Positions 47,352-56,549 of a stretch of 64,000 bases of DNA are shown one piece after another. Every line of letters starts with the position of its first letter. The first letter of the stretch is position 1. This DNA comes from Betaproteobacteria bacterium (GTDB lineage Bacteria; Pseudomonadota; Gammaproteobacteria; Burkholderiales; Rhodocyclaceae). The position numbers were made by a program, and so were the translations under genes. The stretch is from positions 1-64,000 of the forward strand of contig JAPTVL010000268.1 in NCBI GenBank assembly GCA_028065725.1, read 5' to 3'. The notes below the pieces were generated by a model. That model did no database searches and was not told where the DNA came from. It saw nothing but the letters and a program-made list of their open reading frames with translations.

Positions 47352-47948
47352 TTAACGGCGCATCATCTTTTCGGTCGGCGTCAGCGCATCGATGAAGCCC
47401 TGGCGCGAGAAGATGCGCTCGGCGTACTTCATCAGCGGTGCCGCCGTCTTCGGCACTTCGATGCCGTAGTGATCGAGGCGCCACAGCAGGGGCGCGATCG
47501 CCACGTCGAGCATGGAAAAGTCGTCGCCGAGCAGGAACTTCTGCTTGTTGAACATCGGCGCCAGCTCGATCAGCCGGTCGCGCATGTGCTGCCGCGCCTT
47601 GTCGGCCGACTTGAGGTTCTTTTCCAGCGCATCGATGTGACTGAACAACTCGTGTTCCATCGTGAACAACAGCTGGCGCGCCTTGGCCCGCGTCTGCGGA
47701 TCGGGCGGCATCAGTTGCGGATGCGGAAAGCGCTCGTCGATGTACTCGTTGATGATGTTCGACTCGTAGAGCACCAGGTCGCGATCGACCAGCACCGGCA
47801 CGCGGTTGTACGGATTGATGATCGCGATGTCTTCAGGCTTGTTGAAGAGATCGACGTCGATCACCTGAAAATCCATCTGCTTTTCGTACAAGACGATGCG
47901 ACAGCGATGACTAAACGGACACGTGGTGCCCGAATACAGGTTCATCAT
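47352..47948 (-). CDS. sspA: stringent starvation protein A, GST fold
   Basis: 198 residues. MMNLYSGTTCPFSHRCRIVL gives the thioredoxin-like N-domain, with YNRVPVLVDRDLVLYESNII behind it and an all-helical C-domain. SspA binds RNA polymerase and supports acid/starvation responses. Starts at 48011 and 48035 are also in frame, but the conserved protein begins at 47948. It lies downstream of petABC, a typical betaproteobacterial order. Confidence 0.9.
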   Translation of the reverse strand: MMNLYSGTTCPFSHRCRIVLYEKQMDFQVIDVDLFNKPEDIAIINPYNRVPVLVDRDLVLYESNIINEYIDERFPHPQLMPPDPQTRAKARQLLFTMEHELFSHIDALEKNLKSADKARQHMRDRLIELAPMFNKQKFLLGDDFSMLDVAIAPLLWRLDHYGIEVPKTAAPLMKYAERIFSRQGFIDALTPTEKMMRR

Positions 47949-48047
47949 GGCGCTGGTGCCCCAGGAATAGTCGGCATCACGCACCACTTTGCGGACAGGC
48001 GGCGCGTTCATTTCTCGATGCCCCATAATTTGCACTCACGTATAGAG

Positions 48048-48758
48048 TTAATGGACGTCTTTCCAGTACTCGCGTTTCAGCGCGTATGCAAAGACAAAGA
48101 TTATTGCCAGGAAAATCAGCACGATCACACCCAGCTTCTTGCGGAACTCGGCCATCGGCTCGCCCATGTACTTCAGGTAGGCCACCAGATCGCCGATCAC
48201 GGCATCGAACTCCTGCGGCTTCATCTTGCCCGGCTTGGACAGGATCAGCTTGTGGTCGGCGCCCATCACCTGCTCGCCCTGCAGTTCCCAAAGCACGTGC
48301 GGCATGCCGACGTTTTCGAACACCACGTTGTTCCACCCGGTTGGACGGTTCTCGTCGCGATAGAAGGTACGCAGATAGGTGTAGAGCCAGTCGGCGCCGC
48401 TGCCGAATTCGGAAGCGCGGGCACGGGCGATCACGGTCAGATCGGGAGGCGCGGCGCCGAACCAGACCTTGGCGTCGGCGCGCTGCATCGCGATCTTCAT
48501 CGGCTCGCCCACTTTCTCGGCGGTGAACAGCAGGTTGTCCTTGATCTGCGCATCGTTGAGGCCGATGTCCTTCAGGCGGTTGTAGCGCATGTAGGACGCC
48601 GAATGGCAGTTCAGACAGTAATTGACGAAAATCTTGGCACCGTTTTGCAGGGCCGCCATGTCGTTGGACTTGTCCGGCGCACGGTCGAGATGCAGTTCGG
48701 CGCCTGCGCCGAACGCCAGCAAAGGCGCAAACAGGATTACGGTAAGGAATTTCTTCAT
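48048..48758 (-). CDS. petC: cytochrome c1 of the bc1 complex
   Basis: 236 residues. A signal peptide (MKKFLTVILFAPLLAFGAGA) is followed by the haem motif NCHSASY in the order CLNCH (about 49-53). The distal Met ligand is likely in the GMPHVLWE region, and a C-terminal membrane anchor (LGVIVLIFLAIIFVFAYAL) is present. It is exposed to the periplasm and passes electrons from the Rieske protein to soluble cytochrome c. Its ATG overlaps the petB stop. Confidence 0.94.
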   Translation of the reverse strand: MKKFLTVILFAPLLAFGAGAELHLDRAPDKSNDMAALQNGAKIFVNYCLNCHSASYMRYNRLKDIGLNDAQIKDNLLFTAEKVGEPMKIAMQRADAKVWFGAAPPDLTVIARARASEFGSGADWLYTYLRTFYRDENRPTGWNNVVFENVGMPHVLWELQGEQVMGADHKLILSKPGKMKPQEFDAVIGDLVAYLKYMGEPMAEFRKKLGVIVLIFLAIIFVFAYALKREYWKDVH

Positions 48759-50032
48759 TTCGAGGTCACCCTGTCCGGCTCCGGCTGGCACTTGTCCAGA
48801 CTGCTGTAGATCGGCATCAAGAGGAAGAATGCAAAGTAGATCACCGAGCAGATCTGCGCCACGATGGTGCGCATCGGTGTCGGGCCGAGCATGCCCAGAT
48901 AGCCGAGGATAAAGAAGGAAATGATGAAGGCGGTGAGGAAGCCCTTGTACAGCGGACCGCGATAGCGGATCGACTTGACCGGGCTGCGATCCAGCCACGG
49001 CAGCAAGGCGATGATCAGCGTCGATGCACCCATCGCCACCACACCCCAGAACTTCGCATCGATGCCGAACAGCGGATAGGTCACCGCACGCAGGATCGAA
49101 TAATACGGCGTGAAGTACCACACCGGCGCAATGTGCGGCGGCGTCACCAGCGGGTCGGCCGGGAAGAAGTTGTTGTACTCGAGGAAGTAGCCGCCGAACT
49201 CGGGCATGAAGAAGACGATGACCGAGAACACCATGAGAAACACCACGACGCCGACGATGTCCTTGACCGAGTAGTAGGGATGGAAGGGAATGCCGTCCAG
49301 CGGAATCCCGTTCGCGTCCTTCTTCTTCTTGATCTCGACGCCGTCGGGGTTGTTCGAGCCGACTTCGTGCAGGGCGATGATGTGCGCCGCCACCAGGCCC
49401 AGCAGCACCAGCGGCACGGCGACCACGTGGAAGGCGAAGAAACGGTTCAGCGTCGCGTCGCCAACGACATAGTCGCCGCGCAGCCAGATCGACAGGTCGG
49501 GTCCGATCAGGGGAATCGCGGAGAACAGATTGACGATCACCTGTGCGCCCCAGAAGGACATCTGCCCCCACGGCAGCAGATAGCCGAAGAAGGCCTCGGC
49601 CATCAGGCAGAGGAAGATGATCATGCCGAAGACCCAGATCAGCTCGCGCGGCTTGCGGTAGGAACCGTAGAGCATGCCGCGGAACATGTGCATGTACACG
49701 ACGATGAAAAAGGCCGAGGCCCCGGTCGAGTGCATATAGCGGATCAGCCAGCCCCAAGGCACGTCGCGCATGATGTACTCGACGCTGGCAAAGGCGACGG
49801 GCACGCCCGAGGCATTCAGCGACGCATCCGGCTTGAAGTGCATGGTCAGGAAAATGCCGGTGACGATCTGGATCACGAGGACCAGCATCGCCAGCGACCC
49901 GAAGAAATACCAGAAGTTGAAGTTCTTCGGCGCGTAGTACTCGGAGAGATGGGCCTTCCAGTTCGACGTCAGCGGAAAGCGCTCGTCGACCCAGTTCAGC
50001 GTCCCTTGCAATATGGCGTTCACTTTGCTCAT
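48755..50032 (-). CDS. petB: cytochrome b of the bc1 complex
   Basis: 425-residue membrane protein with about eight helices. Two pairs of haem-ligating His are in IRYMHSTGASAFFIVVYMHMF and FFAFHVVAVPLVLLGLVAAH. The quinol site motif is present in the betaproteobacterial form near APVWYFTPYY. ATG 50032 lies 4 bases after the petA stop region. The length is normal for the full cytochrome b. Confidence 0.95.
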   Translation of the reverse strand: MSKVNAILQGTLNWVDERFPLTSNWKAHLSEYYAPKNFNFWYFFGSLAMLVLVIQIVTGIFLTMHFKPDASLNASGVPVAFASVEYIMRDVPWGWLIRYMHSTGASAFFIVVYMHMFRGMLYGSYRKPRELIWVFGMIIFLCLMAEAFFGYLLPWGQMSFWGAQVIVNLFSAIPLIGPDLSIWLRGDYVVGDATLNRFFAFHVVAVPLVLLGLVAAHIIALHEVGSNNPDGVEIKKKKDANGIPLDGIPFHPYYSVKDIVGVVVFLMVFSVIVFFMPEFGGYFLEYNNFFPADPLVTPPHIAPVWYFTPYYSILRAVTYPLFGIDAKFWGVVAMGASTLIIALLPWLDRSPVKSIRYRGPLYKGFLTAFIISFFILGYLGMLGPTPMRTIVAQICSVIYFAFFLLMPIYSSLDKCQPEPDRVTSK

Positions 50033-50036
50033 CGCG

Positions 50037-50630
50037 TCAGGCCTTCTTGTCTTCGCCAATCACAAGCTTGGCGTCGCCAAGATACATGTGCGGTGGGATC
50101 TCGAGGTTGTCCGGCGCCGGCTTGCTCTTGTAGACGCGGCCGGCCAGGTCGAACGTGGAACCGTGGCAGGGGCAGAAGAAACCACCCGGCCAGTCGGCTT
50201 CGATGCCGGATTCGGCGCCGGTCTTGAACTTCTCGGTGGGCGAACAGCCGAGGTGGGTACAGATGCCGACCGCCACCAGGATTTCCGGCTTGATCGAACG
50301 CGTCTCGTTCTTGGCGTAGTCCGGCTGCATCTTCTTGTCCGACTTGGGATCGGCCAGCCTCTCGCCGATCTTGGCCAGGGACTCGAGCTGCTCCTTGGTA
50401 CGATTGATGATCCACACCGGCTTGCCGCGCCACTCGACGGTCATCATCTGACCGGGGGCAAGCTTGCTGATATCCACCTCGACCGGTGCGCCGGCCGCCT
50501 TTGCCCGCTCGGAGGGCAGCATGCTGGCCACAAAGGGCACCGCTGCCGCTACTCCGGCCACTCCGCCTGCGGCTGCCGTAGCAACCAGCAGACGCCGCCG
50601 ACCGCAATCGACTGTATCGTCACAACTCAT
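50037..50630 (-). CDS. petA: Rieske iron-sulfur protein of the bc1 complex
   Basis: 197 residues. A twin-Arg type N-terminus (CGRRRLLVATAAAGGVAG) gives the membrane anchor. The [2Fe-2S] ligands are CTHLGC and CPCHGS. It is the first gene of the petABC operon, which continues into sspA-sspB. Confidence 0.96.
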   Translation of the reverse strand: MSCDDTVDCGRRRLLVATAAAGGVAGVAAAVPFVASMLPSERAKAAGAPVEVDISKLAPGQMMTVEWRGKPVWIINRTKEQLESLAKIGERLADPKSDKKMQPDYAKNETRSIKPEILVAVGICTHLGCSPTEKFKTGAESGIEADWPGGFFCPCHGSTFDLAGRVYKSKPAPDNLEIPPHMYLGDAKLVIGEDKKA

Positions 50631-50765
50631 GGTGATAGTCCCAATGCTGAAATGCGAAACCGGAAAGCTCGCAATTGTAGCGAATCTCGCACGGCGATTA
50701 AAGCCCTGAACTGAGCCAACTTATCGCCGCTGACTGTTGCAATAAGAAAAACTGCAAATAATCAG

Positions 50766-51977
50766 TCAGATAACACCGTCACTCCGTAGGCGAAGTATCT
50801 CCTCGGGAGGATAACCGAGGCCCGCGAGCACCAAATCCGTGTGTTCGCCCAGACCTGGACCGATCCATCGGGTTTCACCCGGCGTCAGGGATAGTTTCGG
50901 CACGATGCCGGGAACACGAAAGTCTTTTCCATCAGGAAGTTGCGCGATTTCCAGCATGTTTCGGGCAAGAAATTGGGGGTCGCGGAACATGTCAGCCGCC
51001 GAGTAAATGGGGCTGGCGGGAACCTGGGCCTCTGCTGCAATGCGTAAAACCGCTTCCGCATCGTTTGCAGCCACCCAAGCATCAATCACGCCATATATTT
51101 CCACCGCCCGCAGGTCACGGCCGGCATTGCTCGCCAGCTGGGGATCGTTCGCCAGGTCGCCACGGCCGATGGCGAGCATCAGGCGGCGGAAGATCGCATC
51201 GCCATTGGCGCCGATGATCAGATGCTTGCCATCCCTGGTCGTATGGGTATTCGACGGCGTAATGCCCGGCATCACGTTGCCGGTGCGCTCGCGAATGAAG
51301 CCGAAGACGTCGAACTCGGGCACCAGGCTTTCCATCATGGCGAACACGGCTTCGTACAATGCGACATCGACCACCTGCCCCGCGCCGCCCTTGACTTCAC
51401 GATGGCGCAAGGCCATCAGGGCGCCCAGCGCCCCCCACAGGGCTGCAATCGAGTCGCCGATGGAAATCCCGGTCTTCACCGGCGGGCGGTCGGCAAAGCC
51501 GGTGACGTAGCGCAGGCCGCCCATCGATTCTCCGATGGCGCCAAAGCCGGGCTGGGCGGCCATCGGTCCGGTCTGACCGAAACCGGACAGGCGCACCATG
51601 ACCAGCCCCGGATTGAGCGCCGAGAGCGTCTCCCAACCCAACCCCAATTTCTCCATGACCCCGGGGCGAAAATTCTCGATCACGATATCGGCCTGGGCCA
51701 CCAGCTTGTGCGCGATCGCGATGCCTTCGGGGTGCTTGAGATTCAGTGTCACCGACTGTTTGTTGCGCGCCTGGACGAACCACCACAGCGAGGTTTCACC
51801 GTCGCCTGTGGGATACAGCTTGCGCCATTTGCGCAGCGGATCGCCCTCGCCCGGCGCTTCGACCTTGATCACCTCGGCGCCGAACTCGGCGAGAATGCGC
51901 GAACAGAAAGGTCCCGCGATCAGTGTGCCGAACTCGACGACTTTTACGCCGGCCAGCGGCTGTGTGAAAGCGTTCAA
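50766..51977 (-). CDS. CaiB/BaiF family III CoA-transferase
   Basis: 403 residues. The N-terminal LAGVKVVEFGTLIAGPFCSRILAEFGA, IKVEAPGEGDPLR, ARNKQSVTLNLKHPEG and ENFRPGVMEKLG segments are standard for class III CoA-transferases; the catalytic Asp lies in the ISIGDSIAALWG region. Its CoA donor and acceptor are not identifiable. It is transcribed away from a MITE-like element whose left end lies 9 bases before the start codon, so the element may carry its promoter. Confidence 0.88.
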   Translation of the reverse strand: MNAFTQPLAGVKVVEFGTLIAGPFCSRILAEFGAEVIKVEAPGEGDPLRKWRKLYPTGDGETSLWWFVQARNKQSVTLNLKHPEGIAIAHKLVAQADIVIENFRPGVMEKLGLGWETLSALNPGLVMVRLSGFGQTGPMAAQPGFGAIGESMGGLRYVTGFADRPPVKTGISIGDSIAALWGALGALMALRHREVKGGAGQVVDVALYEAVFAMMESLVPEFDVFGFIRERTGNVMPGITPSNTHTTRDGKHLIIGANGDAIFRRLMLAIGRGDLANDPQLASNAGRDLRAVEIYGVIDAWVAANDAEAVLRIAAEAQVPASPIYSAADMFRDPQFLARNMLEIAQLPDGKDFRVPGIVPKLSLTPGETRWIGPGLGEHTDLVLAGLGYPPEEILRLRSDGVI

Positions 51978-51986
51978 TGCCGGCTC

Positions 51987-52132
51987 AGAGCTTATGAAGA
52001 AATCATAGCGAGCGAGCCGCAGCGGGGTGCGGCCGGAGCGCAGCTACCGGAATGTACGTTTCTGTACATGAGGATAGCGAGCACCGCCCAAGCCCCGATC
52101 CGGCACGCGCAGTAGATTTATTCATAAGCTCT
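51987..52132. mobile_element. MITE-like element with 18-bp terminal inverted repeats
   Basis: AGAGCTTATGAAGAAATC (51987-52004) and GATTTATTCATAAGCTCT (52115-52132) are inverted repeats with one mismatch, 146 bases end to end. There is no ORF inside. An internal TGTAC...GTACA hairpin lies around 52053-52068. The right end touches the recR stop codon. No clear target duplication is visible. Confidence 0.65.
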
Positions 52133-52725
52133 CACACAAAGTCGCGCCGCTCGCGCAGCGCCTGCGCTACGGTCGCCGCGTCGGAAAATTCCAGTTCGCC
52201 GCCGACCGGCAGGCCGCGCGCAATGCGGCTGACCTTGAGCCCGCGCGCATGCAGCAGTTCGGACAGGTAGTGTGCCGTCGCCTCGCCTTCATTGGTGAAG
52301 TTGGTGGCGAGAATCACTTCCCTGACCACGCCGTCCGTGGCGCGCGCAAACAGGCGCTCGAAGGCCAGTTCCTTGGGTCCGATGCCGTCCAGCGGCGAGA
52401 GGCGGCCCATCAGCACGTAGTAGAGCCCGTTGTAGGCATGCGTCTGTTCCATGCTGTTCGCATCGACAGGCATTTCGACGATGCACAGCTGCGAGGCATC
52501 GCGGCGCGACGACAGGCAGCGCTCGCAGATTTCGGTCTCGGTGAAGTTATTGCAGCGCGCGCAGTGATGCAATAGCTGCAAGGCCGCATCCAGACCGCGC
52601 GCGAGGCGGTCGGCACCATTCCGGTCGCGTTGCAGCAGGTGATAGGCCATGCGTTGCGCCGACTTGGGGCCGACCCCGGGCAGGCAGCGCAGCGCCTCGA
52701 TGAGTTCGTCGAGGCTAGACGCCAC
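52132..52725 (-). CDS. recR: recombination protein RecR
   Basis: 197 residues. The helix-hairpin-helix [20 protein letters not shown], the zinc finger [16 protein letters not shown] and the Toprim segment ([30 protein letters not shown]) are all present. RecR works with RecO/RecF in gap repair. The start is GTG 52725, which lies inside a perfect 17-bp-arm hairpin. It sits downstream of ybaB and dnaX, the common bacterial order. Confidence 0.93.
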   Translation of the reverse strand: MASSLDELIEALRCLPGVGPKSAQRMAYHLLQRDRNGADRLARGLDAALQLLHHCARCNNFTETEICERCLSSRRDASQLCIVEMPVDANSMEQTHAYNGLYYVLMGRLSPLDGIGPKELAFERLFARATDGVVREVILATNFTNEGEATAHYLSELLHARGLKVSRIARGLPVGGELEFSDAATVAQALRERRDFV

Positions 52726-52741
52726 GTCTAGCCTCGACGAA
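52705..52741. repeat. perfect 17-bp-arm hairpin over the recR start codon
   Basis: TTCGTCGAGGCTAGACG (52705-52721), loop CCA, CGTCTAGCCTCGACGAA (52725-52741). One arm encodes RecR codons 2-7 and the other is their exact inverse copy just upstream. The start codon GTG straddles the loop. There is no T-run after it. Confidence 0.85.
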
Positions 52742-52851
52742 CCTTTCCAAGCGACAGCCTCCCCCTGTCCCCCTCCCGTGGAGGGGGTTACTCATTTGCT
52801 CGCTTCGCTCGTAATCACGAGCCGCCTTCGTCATGGCCGGAGTCGATCCAT

Positions 52852-53175
52852 TCAGAACGGCAGTTTCATGCCCGGCGGAAGATTCAGGCCGGAGGCAAAA
52901 CCACCCATCTTTTCGGCGGTGGTCGCCTCGGCGCGCCGGTTGGCGTCGTTCAGCGCCGCCGCGACCAGGTCTTCCAGCATTTCCTTGTCGTCCATCACCG
53001 AAGAATCGATGGTGACACGCTTGACGTCGTGCTTGCAGGTCATCAGCACTTTCACGGCGCCGGCACCCGACTGGCCCTCGACTTCGATCTGCGCCAGCTG
53101 CTCCTGCGCCTTTTCCATGTTGGCCTGCATCTGCTGGGCCTGCTTCATCAATCCGGCTATGCCACCCTTCATCAT
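52852..53175 (-). CDS. ybaB: YbaB/EbfC nucleoid-associated protein
   Basis: 107 residues. [21 protein letters not shown] and the [22 protein letters not shown] helix are typical of this small DNA-binding dimer. AAGGAG lies 9 bases before the start. It is located between dnaX and recR, 18 bases after dnaX. Confidence 0.94.
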   Translation of the reverse strand: MMKGGIAGLMKQAQQMQANMEKAQEQLAQIEVEGQSGAGAVKVLMTCKHDVKRVTIDSSVMDDKEMLEDLVAAALNDANRRAEATTAEKMGGFASGLNLPPGMKLPF

Positions 53176-53193
53176 TTCTCAGTACTCCTTGAA

Positions 53194-54840
53194 CTAAACG
53201 GGTTTGATCGTCGATTCGTCGATGCTCGCATCAAAGAGGTCCACCACGTCGCGGACGAAGGGATCCTGTTCGATCGAGGCGATGGCGCGTTCCTGGCGTT
53301 CGCGCTGGGCGTTGCGGCTGCGCTCCGCCGGGGTTTCCGTAGCAGGTTCCGCGACGTCGATCTCGAGCCGCAGCGGACAACCGTAGCTGGCCTGCAACTC
53401 GGCCTGCAGCTTGTCCTGCTGCGGCTTGCCGAGCAAATGCTTGTGCACCGGTGCCAGGCGCAGGCGAATCGCCGTCTCGGTGCGTTCCGACAATTCGCAG
53501 TGCTGGGCCAGCTGTTTGGCCATGCCGCTCAATGGCAGGCGCGCGACCAGTGCGTGCCAGTCCTCGTCTGCCGCTGCCGTCGCCTGGGCCGCAGGTGTAA
53601 CTGCCGCCGGCGTGGTGATCGCGGATGCCGCTGGCGGGACAGGAGTCGGCGCTGGCGCCACGGCGGGAGACGGCCGAACCTGAGCAGCGGCTGGTACCGC
53701 GACCGACGCTGCCTTGCGTACCGGCATCGGCGCGGCCGCGACCCTTGCCGCACCGCCGCGTTCCGGCCGAAAGGCATGCAGGCGCAGCAGGCTCATGACG
53801 AAGCCGGCGTAGTCGTCGGGCGCCAGCGCCAGTTCGTCGCGGCCGTGGATGGCGATCTGGTAGGCCAGCTGCAGGTACTCGGCATCCAGCGCCTGGGCGT
53901 AGGGCGCGAGACGACTGCGCTCGGCCTCGTCGAGCAGGGCGTCAGGCGCGAATTGAATCAGGGCGATACGGTGAAACAGGGTCGCCAGCTCCTGCAATCC
54001 GCCGTCGAAGGACAGGCTGCGTGCATCCATCAATTTCGCCACTTCGAGCATGGCCGGCACATCCTGCGCCACCAGGCCGTCGAGCAGCGCAAACAGGTGT
54101 TCATCGCCGACCGTGCCGAGCATGGCGCGCACGCCCTCGTCCTCGATCTTGCCGGCGCCGTGGGCGATGGCCTGATCCAGCAGCGACAGTGCGTCGCGCA
54201 TGCTGCCGGCCGCGCCCTTGGCCAGATGGCGCAAGGCCGCCGGTTCGTAGGCGACGCCCTCGGCCTCGAGCACGCGCGACAGATGCTCGACGATATGCGT
54301 CTGCGGCATCTGCTTGAGGTTGAACTGCAGGCAGCGCGACAGCACGGTCACCGGAATTTTCTGCGGATCGGTGGTGGCGAGGATGAACTTGACGTGCTCC
54401 GGCGGTTCTTCCAGCGTCTTCAGCATCGCGTTGAAGGCGTGCCCGGAGAGCTGGTGCACTTCGTCGATCACATACACCTTGTAGCGACCGATGGTCGGCG
54501 CATAGGTGGCGCGTTCCAGCAGCTGGGTCATGTCATCCACCCCGCGGTTCGAGGCGGCGTCGAGCTCGATGTAGTCGACGAAGCGACCGCTGTCGATCGC
54601 GGTGCAGGCCGAACACACGCCGCAGGGCGTGGAACTGATGCCCGCTTCGCAGTTCAGCGCCTTGGCCATGATCCGCGCCAGCGTGGTCTTGCCCACTCCG
54701 CGGGTACCGGTGAACAGGTAGGCGTGATGCAGCCGGTTCTGGTCCAGGGCGTGGGTCAGGGCGCGCACCACGTGCTCCTGCCCGACCAGGGTCGCGAAGG
54801 ACTTGGGGCGCCACTTGCGGGCGAGGACCTGATAACTCAT
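53194..54840 (-). CDS. dnaX: DNA polymerase III subunits gamma/tau
   Basis: 548 residues. The clamp-loader ATPase has Walker A TGTRGVGKTTLA, the zinc module CGVCSAC, and the DEVHQLS and LSRCLQFNL sensor regions. After about residue 370 comes a Pro/Ala-rich linker and then a C-terminal domain that would contact the polymerase. A copy of the dispersed 26-bp repeat (53641-53666) encodes AVAPAPTPV in that linker. Confidence 0.94.
   Translation of the reverse strand: MSYQVLARKWRPKSFATLVGQEHVVRALTHALDQNRLHHAYLFTGTRGVGKTTLARIMAKALNCEAGISSTPCGVCSACTAIDSGRFVDYIELDAASNRGVDDMTQLLERATYAPTIGRYKVYVIDEVHQLSGHAFNAMLKTLEEPPEHVKFILATTDPQKIPVTVLSRCLQFNLKQMPQTHIVEHLSRVLEAEGVAYEPAALRHLAKGAAGSMRDALSLLDQAIAHGAGKIEDEGVRAMLGTVGDEHLFALLDGLVAQDVPAMLEVAKLMDARSLSFDGGLQELATLFHRIALIQFAPDALLDEAERSRLAPYAQALDAEYLQLAYQIAIHGRDELALAPDDYAGFVMSLLRLHAFRPERGGAARVAAAPMPVRKAASVAVPAAAQVRPSPAVAPAPTPVPPAASAITTPAAVTPAAQATAAADEDWHALVARLPLSGMAKQLAQHCELSERTETAIRLRLAPVHKHLLGKPQQDKLQAELQASYGCPLRLEIDVAEPATETPAERSRNAQRERQERAIASIEQDPFVRDVVDLFDASIDESTIKPV
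53641..53666 (+). repeat. dispersed 26-bp repeat in the dnaX linker
   Basis: AGGAGTCGGCGCTGGCG then CCACGGCGG on the plus strand, antisense to dnaX. It matches the intergenic copies at all core positions and falls in the low-complexity linker. Confidence 0.45.
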
Positions 54841-54906
54841 GCGTCGATTTTATCAGGCCCGCTGCTCTGCATGCCGGGGAAAGCGCTTCGCGCGCCGGCA
54901 ACAAAC

Positions 54907-54934
54907 GGGGCAGCCCGTCGTCGATGGCTGCCCC
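54907..54934 (-). terminator. probable terminator downstream of the spy-like gene
   Basis: GGGGCAGCC (54907-54915) pairs with GGCTGCCCC (54926-54934), followed on the minus strand by GTTTGTTG. The T-run is weak. Confidence 0.5.
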
Positions 54935-54973
54935 GCGTTGTCGCGCTTGGAAACCGCGCTTTGCGCGCCGGTA

Positions 54974-55504
54974 TCAGCCCTTGCGCGGTTCCGCAGCACC
55001 CGGAGCGCCGCGCGGTGCGCCGCGACCGGGACCATGCTGATGGCGGCCGGCTGCGCTGAAATGATTGTCCGCCGCCGCCTTCTGCTCCGGCGTCAGCGCC
55101 GCGTAAAGGCGATTGAAGGATTCATTCACCGATTCCATCGCGGTGACGCGGTCCTTCATCAGGGTCTGCATCTGCGCCAGGCGCTCCGGTGCGCTGAGCG
55201 ACTTGTCGCCCTGCATGCGCTCGCGCATGGCCTGCATGCCCTTGTCCGCCTCGGCTTTCGACTTCTCGGCGAAGGCCTGCCATAGCGGCTCCTGCTGGGC
55301 GGTGGGCTTGATGTCGCCTTTGAGGCGGGTCAGACGCTGCTCGACCCGGGCGCCGGGATCCATCATGCCGCCGCGTTGCATCGAACTGCGCTTCATGCCC
55401 GGTCCGCCGTCGGGGCCGCAACCCGGACCTTGCGCATGGGCGACGCCAAACATGACGGCACTGGCCGCAAGAAAGCCGGTAATGATTTTTCGATTCAGAT
55501 TCAT
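54974..55504 (-). CDS. Spy/CpxP-family periplasmic protein
   Basis: 176 residues. The signal peptide (NRKIITGFLAASAVMFGVAHA) is followed by a Met/Gly-rich segment (GPGMKRSSMQRGGMM) and a helical body containing LTPEQKAAADNHF, the LTxxQ motif of Spy/CpxP. These proteins are periplasmic chaperones or metal/envelope-stress sensors. The Met-rich part could bind Cu or another soft metal. GGAGCA lies before ATG 55504. There is no two-component system beside it. Confidence 0.82.
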   Translation of the reverse strand: MNLNRKIITGFLAASAVMFGVAHAQGPGCGPDGGPGMKRSSMQRGGMMDPGARVEQRLTRLKGDIKPTAQQEPLWQAFAEKSKAEADKGMQAMRERMQGDKSLSAPERLAQMQTLMKDRVTAMESVNESFNRLYAALTPEQKAAADNHFSAAGRHQHGPGRGAPRGAPGAAEPRKG

Positions 55505-55643
55505 GGTGTGCTCCTGCTCCTGTCGTGAATGCCTCGTGGCAGGATGCATTTCAGCCGACGGCTGTAAGCCCGGTGTGACAGGGGCAGGAAGTTTGTAAGG
55601 GAAGGTTACAAATCCACGGCTGGCGGAGAACTGCGGAAGGGGC

Positions 55644-55739
55644 GGCGAGCCCGACCCCCGGCACTTGCGGAAAACGGCTGTGGCTGCTTCCTTCCGGACC
55701 TGACCAGATTCACCGCCCCGCAATGCGGGGAGACCCGCC
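55644..55739 (-). ncRNA. ffs: signal recognition particle RNA (small 4.5S type)
   Basis: On the minus strand the conserved apical core GGTCAGGTCCGGAAGGAAGC is complete, flanked by complementary arms that bring the ends together (GGCGGGTCT near 55739 with the GGGCTCGCC end near 55644). A TAAAAT -10-like box lies just upstream. Its place by dnaX-ybaB-recR is common. End points are estimates. Confidence 0.92.
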
Positions 55740-55802
55740 GCAGAAGAATTTTAACAGCTTTCGTCGCTCGGCCGGGGCGACTGCCGCGCCGGCCGCCGGC
55801 GC

Positions 55803-56246
55803 CTACTTGGTCTGGATACGGTGCAGATAATCGATCAAGGCAAGAATGCGGCTGCGCACATACATTTCCATATCGTATGGCACGTCCACATAGTACTCGG
55901 CTGCCTTGGTCACATCCGCATTGTAGCGATTACCCCAAGCCGGCATTTCGCGATCGCCATGCCCCACAACCATCTCGCGGCCATCGATCATTGCATAGAC
56001 CCGGTCGAACGGGAATACGCCGCCATTCTTTTTGGAAAGGCTGGTCAGATCGGCAGGCTTCTTCTTGAGCAGTTCAACAAGCGAGCCATTGCCCTTCCCG
56101 TCATCTCCATGGCACAAGACGCAGTTGTTCTGATATTCGCGCTTGCCGAGATCCGCCGTCCCTTTCTTGTCAGCGGCAACGGCATTTCCATTGACTCCCG
56201 TCATCAATGCTGCGGCGACGAGTAGCGTTATTGAACTATTCTTCAT
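55803..56246 (-). CDS. periplasmic c-type cytochrome
   Basis: 147 residues with a signal peptide (SSITLLVAAALMTGVNGNAVA) and a single haem motif NCVLCHGDDGKG (CVLCH, about 42-46). The likely Met ligand is in GDREMPAWG. It resembles cytochrome c-class subunits found with oxidases or dehydrogenases, but no partner is adjacent. GGGAG precedes ATG 56246. Confidence 0.85.
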   Translation of the reverse strand: MKNSSITLLVAAALMTGVNGNAVAADKKGTADLGKREYQNNCVLCHGDDGKGNGSLVELLKKKPADLTSLSKKNGGVFPFDRVYAMIDGREMVVGHGDREMPAWGNRYNADVTKAAEYYVDVPYDMEMYVRSRILALIDYLHRIQTK

Positions 56247-56549
56247 GTCAATCTCCCTTTGCTGAATTTTGACGACAGAAACGCGCTCCACTTCTCCCTC
56301 AGCCGAACAGACTTCCGACCAAAAGCCAAGTATTCACATAATTCCGTGCGTACAAATCATTTTGGAATATGAACCGCGCCTTCGATATACCTTGATCCCG
56401 GTATTGTTGGCGCATCCGAGGCAAGCAGCTATGGCGCAAGCTTCCGCATGCGCTGTCAGACCCGTGATGGCGCCGAAAAACCTCAAGTTGAATTTACAGC
56501 CGGCGAAACCTTCACACACTCGATGGTGTATATCGGGCAGAGCGAATAT
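56247..56549. other. gene-free gap
   Basis: About 300 bases between the cytochrome gene and the aor operon end. I see no protein-like frame with a ribosome site, no tRNA and no strong hairpin. It should contain the cytochrome promoter on the minus strand. Confidence 0.5.

Noticed and set aside
52740..52850. terminator between ybaB and recR
   Set aside because: A GGAGGGGG/CCCCCTCC hairpin is present but lacks a T-run on either strand, and ybaB-recR are usually co-transcribed.
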